Source of the DNA: Streptomyces zhaozhouensis
Lineage (GTDB): Bacteria; Actinomycetota; Actinomycetes; Streptomycetales; Streptomycetaceae
Reading direction: 5' to 3'
Assembly (NCBI RefSeq): GCF_900230195.1
Contig: NZ_OCNE01000004.1
Span: 62,001 to 126,000, forward strand
DNA: 64,000 bases
Shown: in pieces, positions 1-9,690 of the stretch
How positions within the stretch are numbered: position 1 is the stretch's first letter
How the letters are laid out: each line of letters starts with the position of its first letter
Program-made: the position numbers and the translations under genes
Notes under the pieces: generated by a model
Database searches by the model: none
What the model was told of the DNA's origin: nothing
Seen by the model: only the letters and a program-made list of their open reading frames with translations

Positions 1-555
1 CGCGCCCGCGCGCTGCTCAGCGACTTCGCCGACTACCTGCGCTACAGCTTCTCCCCGCAGGGCGACTACGCCACCGTCGCCGAGGAGCTGCAGGCCATCC
101 AGACCTATCTGGAGTTGCAGCGCGCCCGCTTCGACGACCGGATGGAGCTGACCGTCCGGATGGCGCCCGAGATCCTGCCCGTCGCCATTCCCTTCCTCGT
201 CATCCAGCCGATCGTGGAGAATGCCGTGCGGCACGGCCTGGAACCCAAGCCGGGCCCCGGCGCCATCCAGGTCTCCGGCTTCGGCGAGGGACCGCTGTGC
301 GTCATCGAGGTCGAGGACGACGGGGTCGGGATGACACCCGAGGTCGCCGAGGCCGTGCTCGCGGGGGAACGACCGGCCGACCCCGGCCACCCGCTGGGCG
401 AACCGCGCCGCCGCGTCGGCCTCGCCAACGTCGACCAGCGGCTGCGCACCGTCTACGGCGCCGAGTACGGGCTGGTCATCGAGACCGCGCCCGGCAGCGG
501 CACCAAGGTCGTGATCCGGGTGCCCCGATTCAGACGAGGAGTGGTCGCGCATTGA
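1..555 (+). CDS. LytS/YehU-type sensor histidine kinase, C-terminal fragment
   Basis: The frame is open from the first base, so the gene begins outside the window; 184 C-terminal codons remain. They hold the tail of a His_kinase domain (ending in YLELQRARF, typical of the LytS family) and a HATPase_c domain with an N-box (QPIVENAVRHG, near 210-240) and a G-box (DDGVGM, near 315-332). The phospho-accepting His and the sensor region are off the edge. Its stop overlaps the presumed TTG start of the LytTR regulator, so the two should form a two-component pair. The stimulus cannot be read; the symporter downstream suggests sensing of a small carboxylate or its transport. Confidence 0.9.
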   Translation, partial: RARALLSDFADYLRYSFSPQGDYATVAEELQAIQTYLELQRARFDDRMELTVRMAPEILPVAIPFLVIQPIVENAVRHGLEPKPGPGAIQVSGFGEGPLCVIEVEDDGVGMTPEVAEAVLAGERPADPGHPLGEPRRRVGLANVDQRLRTVYGAEYGLVIETAPGSGTKVVIRVPRFRRGVVAH

Positions 556-1316
556 CCGCCGAGACCCGACTGCGCGCGCTGGTGGTGGAGGACGAGACCT
601 TCACCCGACGTGAGCTGGCCGCCATGCTGGACGCGCTGCCCGAGATAGGGGACGTCCGGGAGGCGGACGGCGGGGAGAGCGCGGTCCGGCAGCTGGGGGA
701 GACCGCCTTCGACGCCGTCTTCCTCGACATTTCCATGCCGGGACTCGACGGGATGGCCGTCGCCCGCGTCGTCGGCCGCCTCTCCACCCCACCGGCCATC
801 GTCTTCGTCACCGCCTCCGAGCAGCACGCCGTCGACGCGTTCGGCATCGGCGCCATCGACTACCTGCTCAAGCCCGTCCGCCCCGAGCGGCTGGCCGAGG
901 CCGTCTCCCGCGCCGCCGCCCCGCGCCGCCCGGGGGCCGCAGCCCCGCGCCCCTCCCAGGTCGACGAACTGGCCGTCGTCCAGGTCGAGAACGGCCGCCA
1001 CACCGCCTTCGTGCACCGCGACGACATCCAGTACGTCGAGGCCCACGGCGACTACGTCCGGCTGCACACGGGGGAGGGCAGCCATCTGATCCGGATGCCG
1101 CTGTCCTACCTGGAGGAGGTCTGGGCGCCGGCCGGCTTCGTCCGCGCCCACCGCGGCTATCTGGTGGCCATCGGCTGGGTCCGCGACCTGTGGGTCTCCA
1201 GCTCCGCCGGCCTGCTCGCCCGCACCCCCGCCGGCGACGTCCCGGTCAGCCGCCGGCACGCGCGCGCCCTGAAGGAACGGCTGCTCGCCGCCGTGCGGGA
1301 CGAGGAGTCAACGTGA
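552..1316 (+). CDS. LytTR-family response regulator
   Basis: A 254-residue DNA-binding response regulator. The receiver domain (about 8-125) has the acidic pair ED at 13-14, the phospho-acceptor Asp59 in FLDISMPG, and the KP motif in YLLKPV. The LytTR DNA-binding domain (about 145-250) carries the usual YVEAHGDYV and HRGYLV blocks. The frame is open further upstream, but that part is a shadow of the kinase gene; the TTG at 552 overlaps the kinase stop by four bases and leaves a short natural N-terminus. It probably activates the transporter pair downstream, as BtsR and YpdB do for carboxylate carriers in Escherichia coli (inference from context). Confidence 0.9.
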   Translation: MTAETRLRALVVEDETFTRRELAAMLDALPEIGDVREADGGESAVRQLGETAFDAVFLDISMPGLDGMAVARVVGRLSTPPAIVFVTASEQHAVDAFGIGAIDYLLKPVRPERLAEAVSRAAAPRRPGAAAPRPSQVDELAVVQVENGRHTAFVHRDDIQYVEAHGDYVRLHTGEGSHLIRMPLSYLEEVWAPAGFVRAHRGYLVAIGWVRDLWVSSSAGLLARTPAGDVPVSRRHARALKERLLAAVRDEEST

Positions 1317-1347
1317 CCCGGCGCGCGACCCCCGTGCGGGCCGGCGC

Positions 1348-1749
1348 GTGAGCGCCCCCCGGCGGGTGCGGATCACCAGCCCGCAGACCAGGATCGCGCT
1401 GGCCCGCCGCCACCGCCCGGCCCAGCACCTGCTGCCCCCGACGATCCAGGGCCCCGACGACCGCGACACCACCGAGGCGGTCCGCGCCCTCTTCGCCGAC
1501 CAGCGACGGCAGGCCGCCCGCACCCTCGCCCTGCTGGGCGCCGTGCTCTTCGGGCTCAGCGGGCTGCTGGCCGCCGCCCCCGCGCTCAGCCGCGTCACGC
1601 TGGTCGGCGTCCCGCTCTCCTGGCTGCTGCTGATGGGCGGCAGCTACCCCGTGCTGCTGGCCATCGCCGTCCGCCACGTCCGCCGCGCCGAGCGCCTGGA
1701 GCGCGCCAGCGCCCCGGGCACGGGGACGGGGACGGAGCGCGCGCCGTGA
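1348..1749 (+). CDS. small two-helix membrane protein next to symporter (DUF485-like in layout)
   Basis: A 133-residue protein with a basic, proline-containing N-terminus, hydrophobic segments at about 58-78 and 85-108, and a basic C-terminal tail. GTG at 1348 is the first usable start after the regulator stop. Its last codons overlap the GTG start of the symporter at 1746. Small two-helix proteins of this kind (DUF485, as YjcH beside ActP) often precede acetate/solute symporters, but I do not see a diagnostic motif, so the family assignment rests on topology and position. It may assist assembly or control of the transporter. Confidence 0.75.
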   Translation: MSAPRRVRITSPQTRIALARRHRPAQHLLPPTIQGPDDRDTTEAVRALFADQRRQAARTLALLGAVLFGLSGLLAAAPALSRVTLVGVPLSWLLLMGGSYPVLLAIAVRHVRRAERLERASAPGTGTGTERAP

Positions 1750-3206
1750 TCGGACTGCTCTCCATCGGACTGCTCTTCGTGGTCAGCGTCGCCATCGGCG
1801 TCTACGGGGTGCGGGCCGCGCGGACCACCCCGGACTTCCTCGTCGCCTCCCGCCGGGTCGCGCCCGGCTGGAACGCCATGGCGATCGCCGGCGAGTACGT
1901 CTCGGCCGCCTCGGTGCTCGGCCTGGCCGGGCTGATGCTGAAGAACGGCGTCGGCACCCTCTGGTACGCGGTCGGCTTCACGGCCGGCTATGTCGCCGTC
2001 GCCGCCCTGGTCGCCGGGCCGATGCGGCGCTCGGGCGCCTACACCGTGCCGGACTTCGCCGACTACCGGCTGGGCTCGGAGCGGATCAGGAAGCTCTGCG
2101 CGGTGATCGTCCTGGTGATCATGTGGCTCTATCTGGTGCCCCAGTTCAAGGGCGCCGGCATGGTGCTGCACGCGGTCAGCGGCACCCCGTACTGGGTGGG
2201 CGTGGTGCTGGCCGGGCTGGTGGTGAGCGTCTCCATCGCGGCCGGTGGGATGCGTTCCGCGACCTATGTGCAGGCGTTCCACTACGGCGTGAAGCTGCTG
2301 TTCATCGCGGTGCCCGCGCTCTTCCTCGTGGCCCACGCGGGGGCGGGGGCGCGCGCCGACGCGCTGCGCTTCGACGTCTCGGACGACTGGGCCCGGCCGC
2401 TGCTGGACCTGGAGAGCTCGGGGGCGCCGCTGCTGGCGACCTGGTCGGTGCTGCTGGCGACGACGCTCGGCGCGGTCGGGCTGCCGCACGTGATCATGCG
2501 CTTCCACACCAGCCCGACCGCCATGGCCGCCCGCCGGGTCGCGGTCGGGGTGATCGTGCTGCTCGGCGTCTTCTACCTCTTCCCCGCCGTCTACGGGCTG
2601 CTGGGCCGGGTCTTCACGCCCGAGCTGGTCAACGGCGGCGACACCGACATGGTGACCGTGGTGCTGCCGGGCGCGATCGTCCCCGGGGTCTGGGGCTCCG
2701 TGCTGACCGCGGTGGTCGCCGCCGGGGCGTTCGCCGCGTTCCTCTCCACCTCGTCCGGGCTGCTGATGGCGCTGGCCGGCGGGCTCTCGCACGACCTGTC
2801 CCGCGCCACCGTGCCCCGGCTGCGCTGGGCCGTCGCCGCCGGGGCCGCCGTGGCCGTCGGGCTCTCGCTGCCGGCGCGCAGCGTCGACATCAACGTGGCG
2901 GTCGGCTGGGCGTTCGCCGTCGCGGCCTCGACGTTCTGCCCGCTGCTGGTGCTGGGCATCTGGTGGCGCGGGCTGACCACGGCCGGCGCCGCCGCCGGGC
3001 TGGCCACCGGGGTGAGCGCGGCCACCGGGGCCGCGCTGGCCTCGGTGCTGACCGACGGGGGCCCGGGGTGGCTGACCGTGCTGCTGGCCCAACCGGCGGC
3101 CTGGACCGTCCCGTTGGCGTTCGCGGTCATGATCGTGGTATCGCTGCGCGGTACCGTGCCCGAGTGGGCGGAACGCGCGGTGCTGCGGCTGCACCTGCCG
3201 GGTTGA
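1746..3206 (+). CDS. sodium:solute symporter (acetate/pyruvate-type SSS family)
   Basis: A 486-residue polytopic membrane protein with about thirteen hydrophobic segments. The stretch DFLVASRRVAPGWNAMAIAG near residues 26-45 and the GEYVSAASVLG block right after it are typical of the cation/acetate symporter branch (ActP, MctC). It should import a monocarboxylate such as acetate, pyruvate or propionate with sodium or protons; the exact substrate is not readable. GTG at 1746 overlaps the stop of the small membrane protein by four bases. The four-gene set kinase-regulator-small protein-symporter reads as one regulated uptake unit. Confidence 0.88.
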   Translation: MIGLLSIGLLFVVSVAIGVYGVRAARTTPDFLVASRRVAPGWNAMAIAGEYVSAASVLGLAGLMLKNGVGTLWYAVGFTAGYVAVAALVAGPMRRSGAYTVPDFADYRLGSERIRKLCAVIVLVIMWLYLVPQFKGAGMVLHAVSGTPYWVGVVLAGLVVSVSIAAGGMRSATYVQAFHYGVKLLFIAVPALFLVAHAGAGARADALRFDVSDDWARPLLDLESSGAPLLATWSVLLATTLGAVGLPHVIMRFHTSPTAMAARRVAVGVIVLLGVFYLFPAVYGLLGRVFTPELVNGGDTDMVTVVLPGAIVPGVWGSVLTAVVAAGAFAAFLSTSSGLLMALAGGLSHDLSRATVPRLRWAVAAGAAVAVGLSLPARSVDINVAVGWAFAVAASTFCPLLVLGIWWRGLTTAGAAAGLATGVSAATGAALASVLTDGGPGWLTVLLAQPAAWTVPLAFAVMIVVSLRGTVPEWAERAVLRLHLPG

Positions 3207-3617
3207 CCGCCGGGCGGCGCGCGCGGCCGGGGAGGCGGGCTGCGCCGCAGGTGGGGGATACCGCCCGATTGGCGGGGGCGCGGTCTGCTATGGCACACTG
3301 ACCAGGTTGCTCGGTAGACGGCCGATGCCGCGCGCCTCCCGCCGGGAGGACTGGAAGCGAGTCTCACTGTATTCGTCATCCCATAGATGCCCTGGTCAAC
3401 GGGGCAGGGATGGAAATACCGAGATCTTCCGGGAAGCGTGAGCGGGGCCCGACACCAGGCACCCGGTGGATTACTTCCCCCCACTCCTCCCAGAGGAAAC
3501 CCCTGCGGTGAATTCTGAGAACGAGTACGACACGCCCGACCGCGTGGGTCGGGGTCGCCCAGGGGGGTGAGCCGGGTTCCAGAGCGTTGACGAAGAGAAC
3601 AGGACTACGAAGTAGCC
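3207..3617 (+). promoter_or_regulatory. rpsJ leader region with weak promoter candidate and hairpin
   Basis: 411 bases without a convincing gene lie ahead of the S10 cluster. A possible promoter is TTGGCG at 3269-3274 and CACACT at 3294-3299; the 19-base gap is long, so this is weak. Within the long 5' leader a short hairpin pairs 3535-3541 with 3547-3553 around a 5-base loop. In E. coli the S10 leader binds L4 for autocontrol; whether this leader does so is unknown and I see no obvious copy of that structure. Confidence 0.35.
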
Positions 3618-3926
3618 ATGGCGGGACAGAAGATCCGCATCCGGCTCAAGGCCTACGACCACGAGGTCATCGACAACTCGGCGAAGAAGATCGTCGAGAC
3701 GGTGACCCGCACGGGTGCGTCGGTCGCGGGCCCGGTGCCGCTGCCCACTGAGAAGAACGTGTACTGCGTCATCAAGTCGCCGCACAAGTACAAGGACTCG
3801 CGCGAGCACTTCGAGATGCGCACCCACAAGCGGCTGATCGACATCCTCGACCCGACCCCCAAGACCGTTGACTCGCTGATGCGCCTGGACCTGCCGGCCG
3901 GCGTCGACATCGAGATCAAGCTCTGA
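3618..3926 (+). CDS. rpsJ: 30S ribosomal protein S10
   Basis: First gene of the S10 cluster, 102 residues, the normal length. It opens [15 protein letters not shown] and contains the conserved [19 protein letters not shown] block near the middle. S10 sits in the head of the small subunit; in other bacteria it also joins NusB in antitermination complexes. It is followed after 13 bases by rplC. Confidence 0.99.
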   Translation: MAGQKIRIRLKAYDHEVIDNSAKKIVETVTRTGASVAGPVPLPTEKNVYCVIKSPHKYKDSREHFEMRTHKRLIDILDPTPKTVDSLMRLDLPAGVDIEIKL

Positions 3927-3939
3927 GAGGCCGGTAGAG

Positions 3940-4584
3940 ATGACCAAGCAGATCAAGGGCGTCCTGGGCGAGAAGCTCGGCATGACCCAGGTCTGGGACG
4001 AGAACAACCGTGTCGTCCCCGTGACCGTGGTCAAGGCCGGGCCCTGCGTCGTCACCCAGGTCCGTACCAACGACAGGGACGGCTACGAGGCCGTCCAGAT
4101 CGCCTTCGGTGAGATCGACCCGCGCAAGGTGAACCGCCCCCTCAAGGGCCACTTCGCCAAGGCCGAGGTCACCCCGCGCCGCCACCTGGTCGAGCTGCGG
4201 ACCGCCGACGCCGCCGAGTACACCCTGGGCCAGGAAGTCACGGCCGAGGCGTTCGAGTCCGGCGTCAAGGTCGACGTGACCGGCACCACCAAGGGCAAGG
4301 GCTTCGCCGGTGTGATGAAGCGCCACGGCTTCGGCGGCCTCGGCGCCTCGCACGGCACCCAGCGCAAGCACCGCTCGCCGGGCTCCATCGGCGGCTGCGC
4401 CACCCCGGGCCGGGTCTTCAAGGGCCTCCGGATGGCCGGTCGGATGGGCAACGAGCGCGTCACCACCCAGAACCTGACCGTCCACGCCGTGGACGCGGAG
4501 AAGGGCCTGCTCCTCATCAAGGGCGCGGTGCCCGGTCCCAACGGCGGCCTCGTCCTGGTCCGTTCCGCGGCCAAGGGGGCCTGA
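3940..4584 (+). CDS. rplC: 50S ribosomal protein L3
   Basis: 214 residues, full length, starting [19 protein letters not shown]. It has the glycine-rich central loop ending near [12 protein letters not shown] that reaches toward the peptidyl transferase centre. It binds 23S rRNA early in assembly. It lies between rpsJ and rplD in the conserved order, with only 8 bases to rplD. Confidence 0.99.
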   Translation: MTKQIKGVLGEKLGMTQVWDENNRVVPVTVVKAGPCVVTQVRTNDRDGYEAVQIAFGEIDPRKVNRPLKGHFAKAEVTPRRHLVELRTADAAEYTLGQEVTAEAFESGVKVDVTGTTKGKGFAGVMKRHGFGGLGASHGTQRKHRSPGSIGGCATPGRVFKGLRMAGRMGNERVTTQNLTVHAVDAEKGLLLIKGAVPGPNGGLVLVRSAAKGA

Positions 4585-4592
4585 GGTTAATC

Positions 4593-5267
4593 ATGAGTAC
4601 CCCAAAGAGCATCGTCATCCTCTCGCCCGCGGGTGAGGAGGCCGGCACCGTCGAGCTTCCGGCGGAGATCTTCGACGCCCGGGTCAGCGTTCCGCTGATC
4701 CACCAGGTCGTCGTCGCGCAGCTGGCCGCCGCCCGCCAGGGCACGCACAAGACCAAGACCCGTGGCGAGGTCCGCGGTGGCGGCAAGAAGCCGTACCGCC
4801 AGAAGGGCACCGGCCGTGCCCGCCAGGGCTCGGTCCGCGCGCCGCAGTTCGCCGGCGGTGGCGTCGTCCACGGCCCCGTGCCGCGTGACTACAGCCAGCG
4901 CACCCCGAAGAAGATGAAGGCCGCCGCCCTGCGCGGTGCCCTCACCGACCGGGCGCGCCACGACCGCGTGCACGTGGTCACCGGCGTGGTGGACGGCGAC
5001 GTCTCCACCAAGGCCGCGAAGACCCTGCTCGGCAAGATCAGCGACCGCAAGAAGGTCCTGCTGGTCGCCGACCGCGCGGACAACGCCTCCTGGCTCTCGG
5101 CGCGCAACCTGCCCCAGGTGCACATCATCGACCCGGGCCAGCTGAACACGTACGACGTGGTCGACTCCGACGACGTGGTGTTCACCAAGGCCGCCTTCGA
5201 CCGCTTCGTGGCCGGCCGCGCCTCCGGCGCCGTGGCGCTCGACAAGCCCGAAGGGAGCGACGCCTGA
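4593..5267 (+). CDS. rplD: 50S ribosomal protein L4
   Basis: 224 residues. The long loop with [20 protein letters not shown] reaches the peptide exit tunnel in known ribosome structures. L4 represses its own operon in enterobacteria; that role is not established here. The ATG at 4593 follows closely on the rplC stop. Its TGA overlaps the ATG of rplW, which suggests coupled translation. Confidence 0.98.
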   Translation: MSTPKSIVILSPAGEEAGTVELPAEIFDARVSVPLIHQVVVAQLAAARQGTHKTKTRGEVRGGGKKPYRQKGTGRARQGSVRAPQFAGGGVVHGPVPRDYSQRTPKKMKAAALRGALTDRARHDRVHVVTGVVDGDVSTKAAKTLLGKISDRKKVLLVADRADNASWLSARNLPQVHIIDPGQLNTYDVVDSDDVVFTKAAFDRFVAGRASGAVALDKPEGSDA

Positions 5268-5599
5268 TGAGTGAGGCGAACGTCGCCGAGTTCTCCAGCA
5301 AGGAGTTCTCCACCCCGCACGACATCCTGGTCAAGCCGGTCGTGTCGGAGAAGAGCTACGCGCTGCTCGACGAGAACAAGTACACCTTCATCGTCGACCC
5401 CCGGGCCAACAAGACCCAGATCAAGCAGGCCGTCCAGGCCGTCTTCGCGGTCAAGGTCGTCGGGGTCAACACGATCAACCGGCAGGGCAAGCGCAAGCGC
5501 ACCCGCACCGGTTACGGCCGTCGCGCCAGCACCAAGCGCGCGATCGTGACCCTTGCTGAGGGCGACAGCATCGACATCTTCGGCGGCCCGGTCTCCTGA
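5267..5599 (+). CDS. rplW: 50S ribosomal protein L23
   Basis: 110 residues. L23 lies at the tunnel exit and docks signal recognition particle and trigger factor. The conserved core starts at [20 protein letters not shown]. The N-terminal 15 residues before it are the usual actinobacterial extension. The start overlaps the rplD stop (ATGA). Confidence 0.98.
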   Translation: MSEANVAEFSSKEFSTPHDILVKPVVSEKSYALLDENKYTFIVDPRANKTQIKQAVQAVFAVKVVGVNTINRQGKRKRTRTGYGRRASTKRAIVTLAEGDSIDIFGGPVS

Positions 5600-5637
5600 C
5601 GGGGACCTGCCGTCCGATACCGGACGAGGACTAAGAA

Positions 5638-6474
5638 ATGGGAATCCGCAAGTACAAGCCGACGACCCCGGGCCGTCGTGGCTCCAGCGTCGCCGACTTC
5701 GTCGAGATCACGCGGTCCACGCCGGAGAAGTCGCTGGTCCGCCCGCTGCACAGCAAGGGTGGCCGGGACAACGCCGGACGCGTCGCGGTGCGCCACCAGG
5801 GTGGTGGCCACAAGCGCGCCTACCGCGTCATCGACTTCCGTCGGCACGACAAGGACGGTGTGCCGGCCAAGGTCGCGCACATCGAGTACGACCCGAACCG
5901 CACCGCCCGCATCGCGCTGCTGCACTACGCGGACGGCGAGAAGCGGTACATCATCGCGCCGGCCCACCTGAAGCAGGGTGACCGCGTGGAGAACGGCGCC
6001 GGCGCCGACATCAAGCCCGGCAACAACCTCCCGCTGCGCCACATCCCGGTCGGTACGGTCATCCACGCCATCGAGCTCCAGCCCGGCGGCGGCGCCAAGT
6101 TCGCCCGCTCCGCCGGTGCCTCGGTGCAGCTGCTGGCGAAGGAGGGCCGCATGGCCCACCTGAGGATGCCCTCCGGCGAGATCCGGCTGGTCGACGTCCG
6201 CTGCCGCGCCACCGTCGGCGAGGTCGGCAACGCCGAGCAGTCCAACATCAACTGGGGCAAGGCCGGCCGGATGCGCTGGAAGGGCGTTCGGCCCAGCGTG
6301 CGCGGTGTCGTGATGAACCCCGTCGACCACCCCCACGGTGGTGGCGAGGGCCGGACCTCGGGTGGTCGCCACCCGGTCTCGCCCTGGGGCAAGAAGGAGG
6401 GCCGTACGCGCTCGCCGAAGAAGGCCAGCAACAAGTACATCGTCCGCCGCCGCAAGACGAACAAGAAGCGCTAG
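5638..6474 (+). CDS. rplB: 50S ribosomal protein L2
   Basis: 278 residues, full length, opening [18 protein letters not shown]. The C-terminal part carries the [20 protein letters not shown] segment, whose His is important for peptidyl transferase centre function in other bacteria. A 38-base gap separates it from rplW, and rpsS follows 11 bases later. Confidence 0.99.
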   Translation: MGIRKYKPTTPGRRGSSVADFVEITRSTPEKSLVRPLHSKGGRDNAGRVAVRHQGGGHKRAYRVIDFRRHDKDGVPAKVAHIEYDPNRTARIALLHYADGEKRYIIAPAHLKQGDRVENGAGADIKPGNNLPLRHIPVGTVIHAIELQPGGGAKFARSAGASVQLLAKEGRMAHLRMPSGEIRLVDVRCRATVGEVGNAEQSNINWGKAGRMRWKGVRPSVRGVVMNPVDHPHGGGEGRTSGGRHPVSPWGKKEGRTRSPKKASNKYIVRRRKTNKKR

Positions 6475-6485
6475 GGAGCAGGTCG

Positions 6486-6767
6486 ATGCCGCGCAGTCTC
6501 AAGAAGGGGCCCTTCGTCGACGACCACCTGATCAAGAAGGTGGACGCGCAGAACGAAGCCGGTACCAAGAACGTCATCAAGACCTGGTCTCGTCGCTCGA
6601 TGATCGTCCCGGCGATGCTGGGCCACACGATCGCCGTGCACGACGGCCGCAAGCACGTGCCGGTGTTCGTCTCCGAGTCGATGGTGGGCCACAAGCTCGG
6701 CGAGTTCGCGCCGACCCGCACCTTCCGTGGGCACGTGAAGGACGACCGCAAGTCGCGTCGGCGCTGA
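6486..6767 (+). CDS. rpsS: 30S ribosomal protein S19
   Basis: 93 residues beginning [15 protein letters not shown], with the conserved [16 protein letters not shown] end. It forms a head complex with S13 and contacts the A-site tRNA region. It lies in the usual place between rplB and rplV. Confidence 0.99.
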   Translation: MPRSLKKGPFVDDHLIKKVDAQNEAGTKNVIKTWSRRSMIVPAMLGHTIAVHDGRKHVPVFVSESMVGHKLGEFAPTRTFRGHVKDDRKSRRR

Positions 6768-6819
6768 GCGGGGTTTGTGAATCATGACGAACTCCCCTAC
6801 CAAGACCGAAGGGACGACC

Positions 6820-7167
6820 ATGGAAGCCAGGGCCCAGGCGCGGTACATCCGTGTCACGCCCATGAAGGCCCGCCGTGTGGTGGACCTGATCCGTGGCCTT
6901 GACGCCACGGAGGCGCAGGCGGTCCTGCGGTTCGCCCCGCAGGCCGCCACCGTGCCGGTGGGCAAGGTGCTGGACAGTGCCATCGCCAACGCCGTGCACA
7001 ACCACAACCACCCGGACGCCGAGACCCTGTACGTCAAAGAGGCGTACGTCGACGAGGGCCCCACGCTGAAGCGGTTCCGGCCGCGCGCGCAGGGACGCGC
7101 GTACCGGATTCGCAAGCGGACCAGCCACATCACCGTGGTCCTCGGCAGCAAGGAAGGAACCCGGTAA
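6820..7167 (+). CDS. rplV: 50S ribosomal protein L22
   Basis: 115 residues from ATG 6820 ([20 protein letters not shown]), the length usual for the genus. An in-frame ATG at 6784 would add 12 residues, but only the inner start has a good ribosome binding site (GAAGGGA a few bases upstream), and the family begins there. L22 lines the exit tunnel with its long beta hairpin near the C-terminus. Its stop overlaps the ATG of rpsC. Confidence 0.97.
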   Translation: MEARAQARYIRVTPMKARRVVDLIRGLDATEAQAVLRFAPQAATVPVGKVLDSAIANAVHNHNHPDAETLYVKEAYVDEGPTLKRFRPRAQGRAYRIRKRTSHITVVLGSKEGTR

Positions 7168-8036
7168 TGGGCCAGAAGGTAAACCCGCACGGGTTCCGGC
7201 TCGGCGTCACGACCGACTTCAAGTCGCGCTGGTACGCCGACAAGCTGTACAAGGACTACGTCAAGGAAGACGTCGCGATCCGCAGGATGCTCACGCAGGG
7301 CATGGAGCGGGCCGGCATCTCCAAGGTGGAGATCGAGCGCACCCGTGACCGGGTCCGCGTCGACGTCCACACCGCCAGGCCCGGCATCGTGATCGGCCGC
7401 CGGGGCGCCGAGGCCGACCGTCTCCGGGGCAACCTGGAGAAGCTGACCGGCAAGCAGATCCAGTTCAACATCCTCGAGGTGAAGAACCCGGAGCTGGACG
7501 CCCAGCTGGTGGCCCAGGCCGTCGCGGAGCAGCTGTCCTCCCGCGTCTCCTTCCGTCGTGCGATGCGCAAGTCGATGCAGAGCACGATGAAGGCGGGCGC
7601 CAAGGGCATCAAGATCCAGTGCGGTGGCCGGCTCGGCGGGGCTGAGATGTCCCGTTCCGAGTTCTACCGCGAGGGTCGCGTCCCGCTGCACACGCTGCGC
7701 GCCAACGTGGACTACGGCTTCTTCGAGGCCCGCACCACCTTCGGCCGCATCGGCGTCAAGGTGTGGATCTACAAGGGCGACGTGAAGAACATCGCCGAGG
7801 TGCGCGCCGAGAACGCCGCCGCCCGGGCGGGCAACCGTCCCGCGCGCGGTGGTGGCGCCGGCGGCGACCGTCCGGCCCGTGGCCGTGGCGAGCGCGGAGG
7901 CCGTGGCCGCAGGCCGCAGCAGCAGAGCGCTCCCTCGACCGAGGCCCCCAAGTCCGAAGCTGCCGCGGCCGCTCCGGCCTCCGAGGGCGCCGGCGGCTCC
8001 ACCCAGTCGACCGGCTCTGCCGGAGGGGAGAGCTGA
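7167..8036 (+). CDS. rpsC: 30S ribosomal protein S3
   Basis: 289 residues, longer than the about 230 of E. coli. The core (1-212) has the N-terminal domain and the KH type 2 domain with [20 protein letters not shown]. The extra 75 or so C-terminal residues are rich in Ala, Gly, Arg, Pro and Ser, as in other streptomycetes. S3 lines the mRNA entry tunnel and has helicase activity there. It is coupled to rplV by an ATGG/TAATGG overlap. Confidence 0.98.
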   Translation: MGQKVNPHGFRLGVTTDFKSRWYADKLYKDYVKEDVAIRRMLTQGMERAGISKVEIERTRDRVRVDVHTARPGIVIGRRGAEADRLRGNLEKLTGKQIQFNILEVKNPELDAQLVAQAVAEQLSSRVSFRRAMRKSMQSTMKAGAKGIKIQCGGRLGGAEMSRSEFYREGRVPLHTLRANVDYGFFEARTTFGRIGVKVWIYKGDVKNIAEVRAENAAARAGNRPARGGGAGGDRPARGRGERGGRGRRPQQQSAPSTEAPKSEAAAAAPASEGAGGSTQSTGSAGGES

Positions 8037-8039
8037 CCC

Positions 8040-8459
8040 ATGCTGATCCCTCGCAAGGTCAAGTACCGTAAGCAGCACCACCCCAAGCGCCGCGGCGCCG
8101 CCAAGGGCGGTACCGAGGTCTCCTTCGGCGAGTACGGCATCCAGGCCGTCACCGGTGCGTACGTCACCAACCGGCAGATCGAGGCCGCTCGTATCTCGAT
8201 GACCCGGCACATCAAGCGTGGCGGCAAGGTCTGGATCAACATCTACCCGGACCGCCCGCTGACCAAGAAGCCGGCCGAGACCCGCATGGGTTCCGGTAAG
8301 GGCTCGCCCGAGTGGTGGGTGGCCAACGTCAAGCCCGGACGCGTGATGTTCGAGCTGTCGTTCCCGAACGAGAAGATTGCCCGTGAGGCGCTCACCCGCG
8401 CCGCGCACAAGCTTCCGATGAAGTGCCGGATCGTCCGGCGCGAGGCAGGTGAGGCGTGA
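8040..8459 (+). CDS. rplP: 50S ribosomal protein L16
   Basis: 139 residues opening [19 protein letters not shown]. It contains the conserved [19 protein letters not shown] block that contacts tRNA near the peptidyl transferase centre. L16 is essential for late 50S assembly. Its stop codon shares its last base with the start of rpmC. Confidence 0.99.
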   Translation: MLIPRKVKYRKQHHPKRRGAAKGGTEVSFGEYGIQAVTGAYVTNRQIEAARISMTRHIKRGGKVWINIYPDRPLTKKPAETRMGSGKGSPEWWVANVKPGRVMFELSFPNEKIAREALTRAAHKLPMKCRIVRREAGEA

Positions 8460-8707
8460 TGGCAGCCGGTACCAAGACCTCCGAGCTGCGCGAGCTGAAC
8501 AACCAGGAGCTGGTTGAGAAGCTGCGTGAGGCGAAGGAGGAGCTGTTCAGGCTCCGCTTCCAGGCGGCCACCGGACAGTTGGAGAACAACAGCCGGCTGA
8601 AGGCCGTCCGCAAGGACATCGCCCGGGTCTACACCCTGATGCGCGAGCGTGAGCTGGGCATCGAGTCGGTGGAGCCGGTCGAGGCCGAGGCGGTGGAGAA
8701 CGCCTGA
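8459..8707 (+). CDS. rpmC: 50S ribosomal protein L29
   Basis: 82 residues from ATG 8459. A GTG three bases earlier is in frame, but the ATG overlapping the rplP stop fits better. Two long helices carry the signature [20 protein letters not shown]. The acidic tail ([12 protein letters not shown]) is slightly longer than in relatives. L29 sits beside L23 at the tunnel exit. Confidence 0.97.
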   Translation: MAAGTKTSELRELNNQELVEKLREAKEELFRLRFQAATGQLENNSRLKAVRKDIARVYTLMRERELGIESVEPVEAEAVENA

Positions 8708-8991
8708 TGAGTGAGAAGACTGTGACTGAGACGACGACCGAGCGCGGCCGGCGGAAGACCCGCGAGGGCCTGGTGGTCAGCGACAAGATGGACAAGACCG
8801 TCGTCGTCGCTGTCGAGGACCGGGTCAAGCACGCCCTGTACGGCAAGATCATCCGCCGTACCAGCCGCCTGAAGGCCCACGACGAGCAGAATGCGGCTGG
8901 CGTTGGCGACCGCGTTCTTCTGATGGAGACCCGTCCGCTGTCCGCGACCAAGCGCTGGCGCGTCGTGGAGATTCTGGAGAAGGCGAAGTAA
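8707..8991 (+). CDS. rpsQ: 30S ribosomal protein S17
   Basis: 94 residues. After a 12-residue variable start the OB-fold core begins at [19 protein letters not shown] and includes [22 protein letters not shown]. It is a primary 16S rRNA binder. The ATG overlaps the rpmC stop, and rplN follows after 3 bases. Confidence 0.98.
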   Translation: MSEKTVTETTTERGRRKTREGLVVSDKMDKTVVVAVEDRVKHALYGKIIRRTSRLKAHDEQNAAGVGDRVLLMETRPLSATKRWRVVEILEKAK

Positions 8992-8994
8992 CCC

Positions 8995-9363
8995 ATGATC
9001 CAGCAGGAGTCGCGACTGCGCGTCGCCGACAACACGGGTGCGAAGGAGATCCTCTGCATCCGCGTGCTCGGTGGCTCTGGACGCCGCTACGCGGGCATCG
9101 GTGACGTCATCGTCGCCACCGTCAAGGACGCGATCCCCGGTGGCAACGTGAAGAAGGGTGACGTCGTCAAGGCGGTCATCGTGCGCGCCGTCAAGGAGCG
9201 CCGCCGCCCGGACGGCTCGTACATCCGCTTCGACGAGAACGCCGCCGTCGTCCTCAAGAACGACGGTGACCCCCGGGGTACCCGCATCTTCGGCCCGGTC
9301 GGGCGTGAGCTGCGCGAGAAGAAGTTCATGAAGATCATCTCACTCGCCCCCGAGGTGCTGTAA
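8995..9363 (+). CDS. rplN: 50S ribosomal protein L14
   Basis: 122 residues, exactly the bacterial norm, opening [19 protein letters not shown]. It forms part of the subunit interface with L19 and is the docking site of the silencing factor RsfS. It begins the spc part of the cluster, which runs on from S10 without a visible break. Confidence 0.99.
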   Translation: MIQQESRLRVADNTGAKEILCIRVLGGSGRRYAGIGDVIVATVKDAIPGGNVKKGDVVKAVIVRAVKERRRPDGSYIRFDENAAVVLKNDGDPRGTRIFGPVGRELREKKFMKIISLAPEVL

Positions 9364-9366
9364 CCG

Positions 9367-9690
9367 ATGAAGATCAAGAAGGGCGACCTGGTTCAGGTCA
9401 TCACCGGCAAGGACAAGGGCAAGCAGGGCAAGGTCATCGTGGCCTTCCCCCGCGAGGACCGCGTCCTGGTCGAGGGTGTCAACCGGGTCAAGAAGCACAC
9501 CAAGGCCGGTACGACGGCGCGTGGTTCCAAGACCGGTGGGATCATCACCACCGAGGCCCCCGTCCATGTCAGCAATGTTCAGCTGGTCGTGGAGCAGGAC
9601 GGCAAGAAGGTCACCACCCGGGTCGGCTACCGGTTCGACGAGGACGGCACCAAGATCCGCGTCGCGCGCCGGACCGGTGAGGACATCTGA
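9367..9690 (+). CDS. rplX: 50S ribosomal protein L24
   Basis: 107 residues. The KOW motif is visible at the N-terminus ([20 protein letters not shown]). L24 is one of the two assembly-initiator proteins of the large subunit. It overlaps rplE by the TGATG arrangement at 9688-9692. Confidence 0.99.
   Translation: MKIKKGDLVQVITGKDKGKQGKVIVAFPREDRVLVEGVNRVKKHTKAGTTARGSKTGGIITTEAPVHVSNVQLVVEQDGKKVTTRVGYRFDEDGTKIRVARRTGEDI

Noticed and set aside
1644..3194. 516-codon reverse-strand open frame opposite the symporter
   Set aside because: Composition is His/Gly/Arg/Gln-rich antisense of a high-GC gene; the plus strand has a clear SSS transporter.
3387..3518. 43-codon ORF in the rpsJ leader
   Set aside because: No ribosome binding site, no recognisable product, and composition of spacer DNA; kept only as part of the leader.
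6784..6819. Upstream ATG start for rplV
   Set aside because: No ribosome binding site and the extra 12 residues are not part of L22; ATG 6820 has a strong site.
6471..8408. 645-codon reverse-strand open frame across rpsS to rplP
   Set aside because: Shadow of well-defined ribosomal protein genes.
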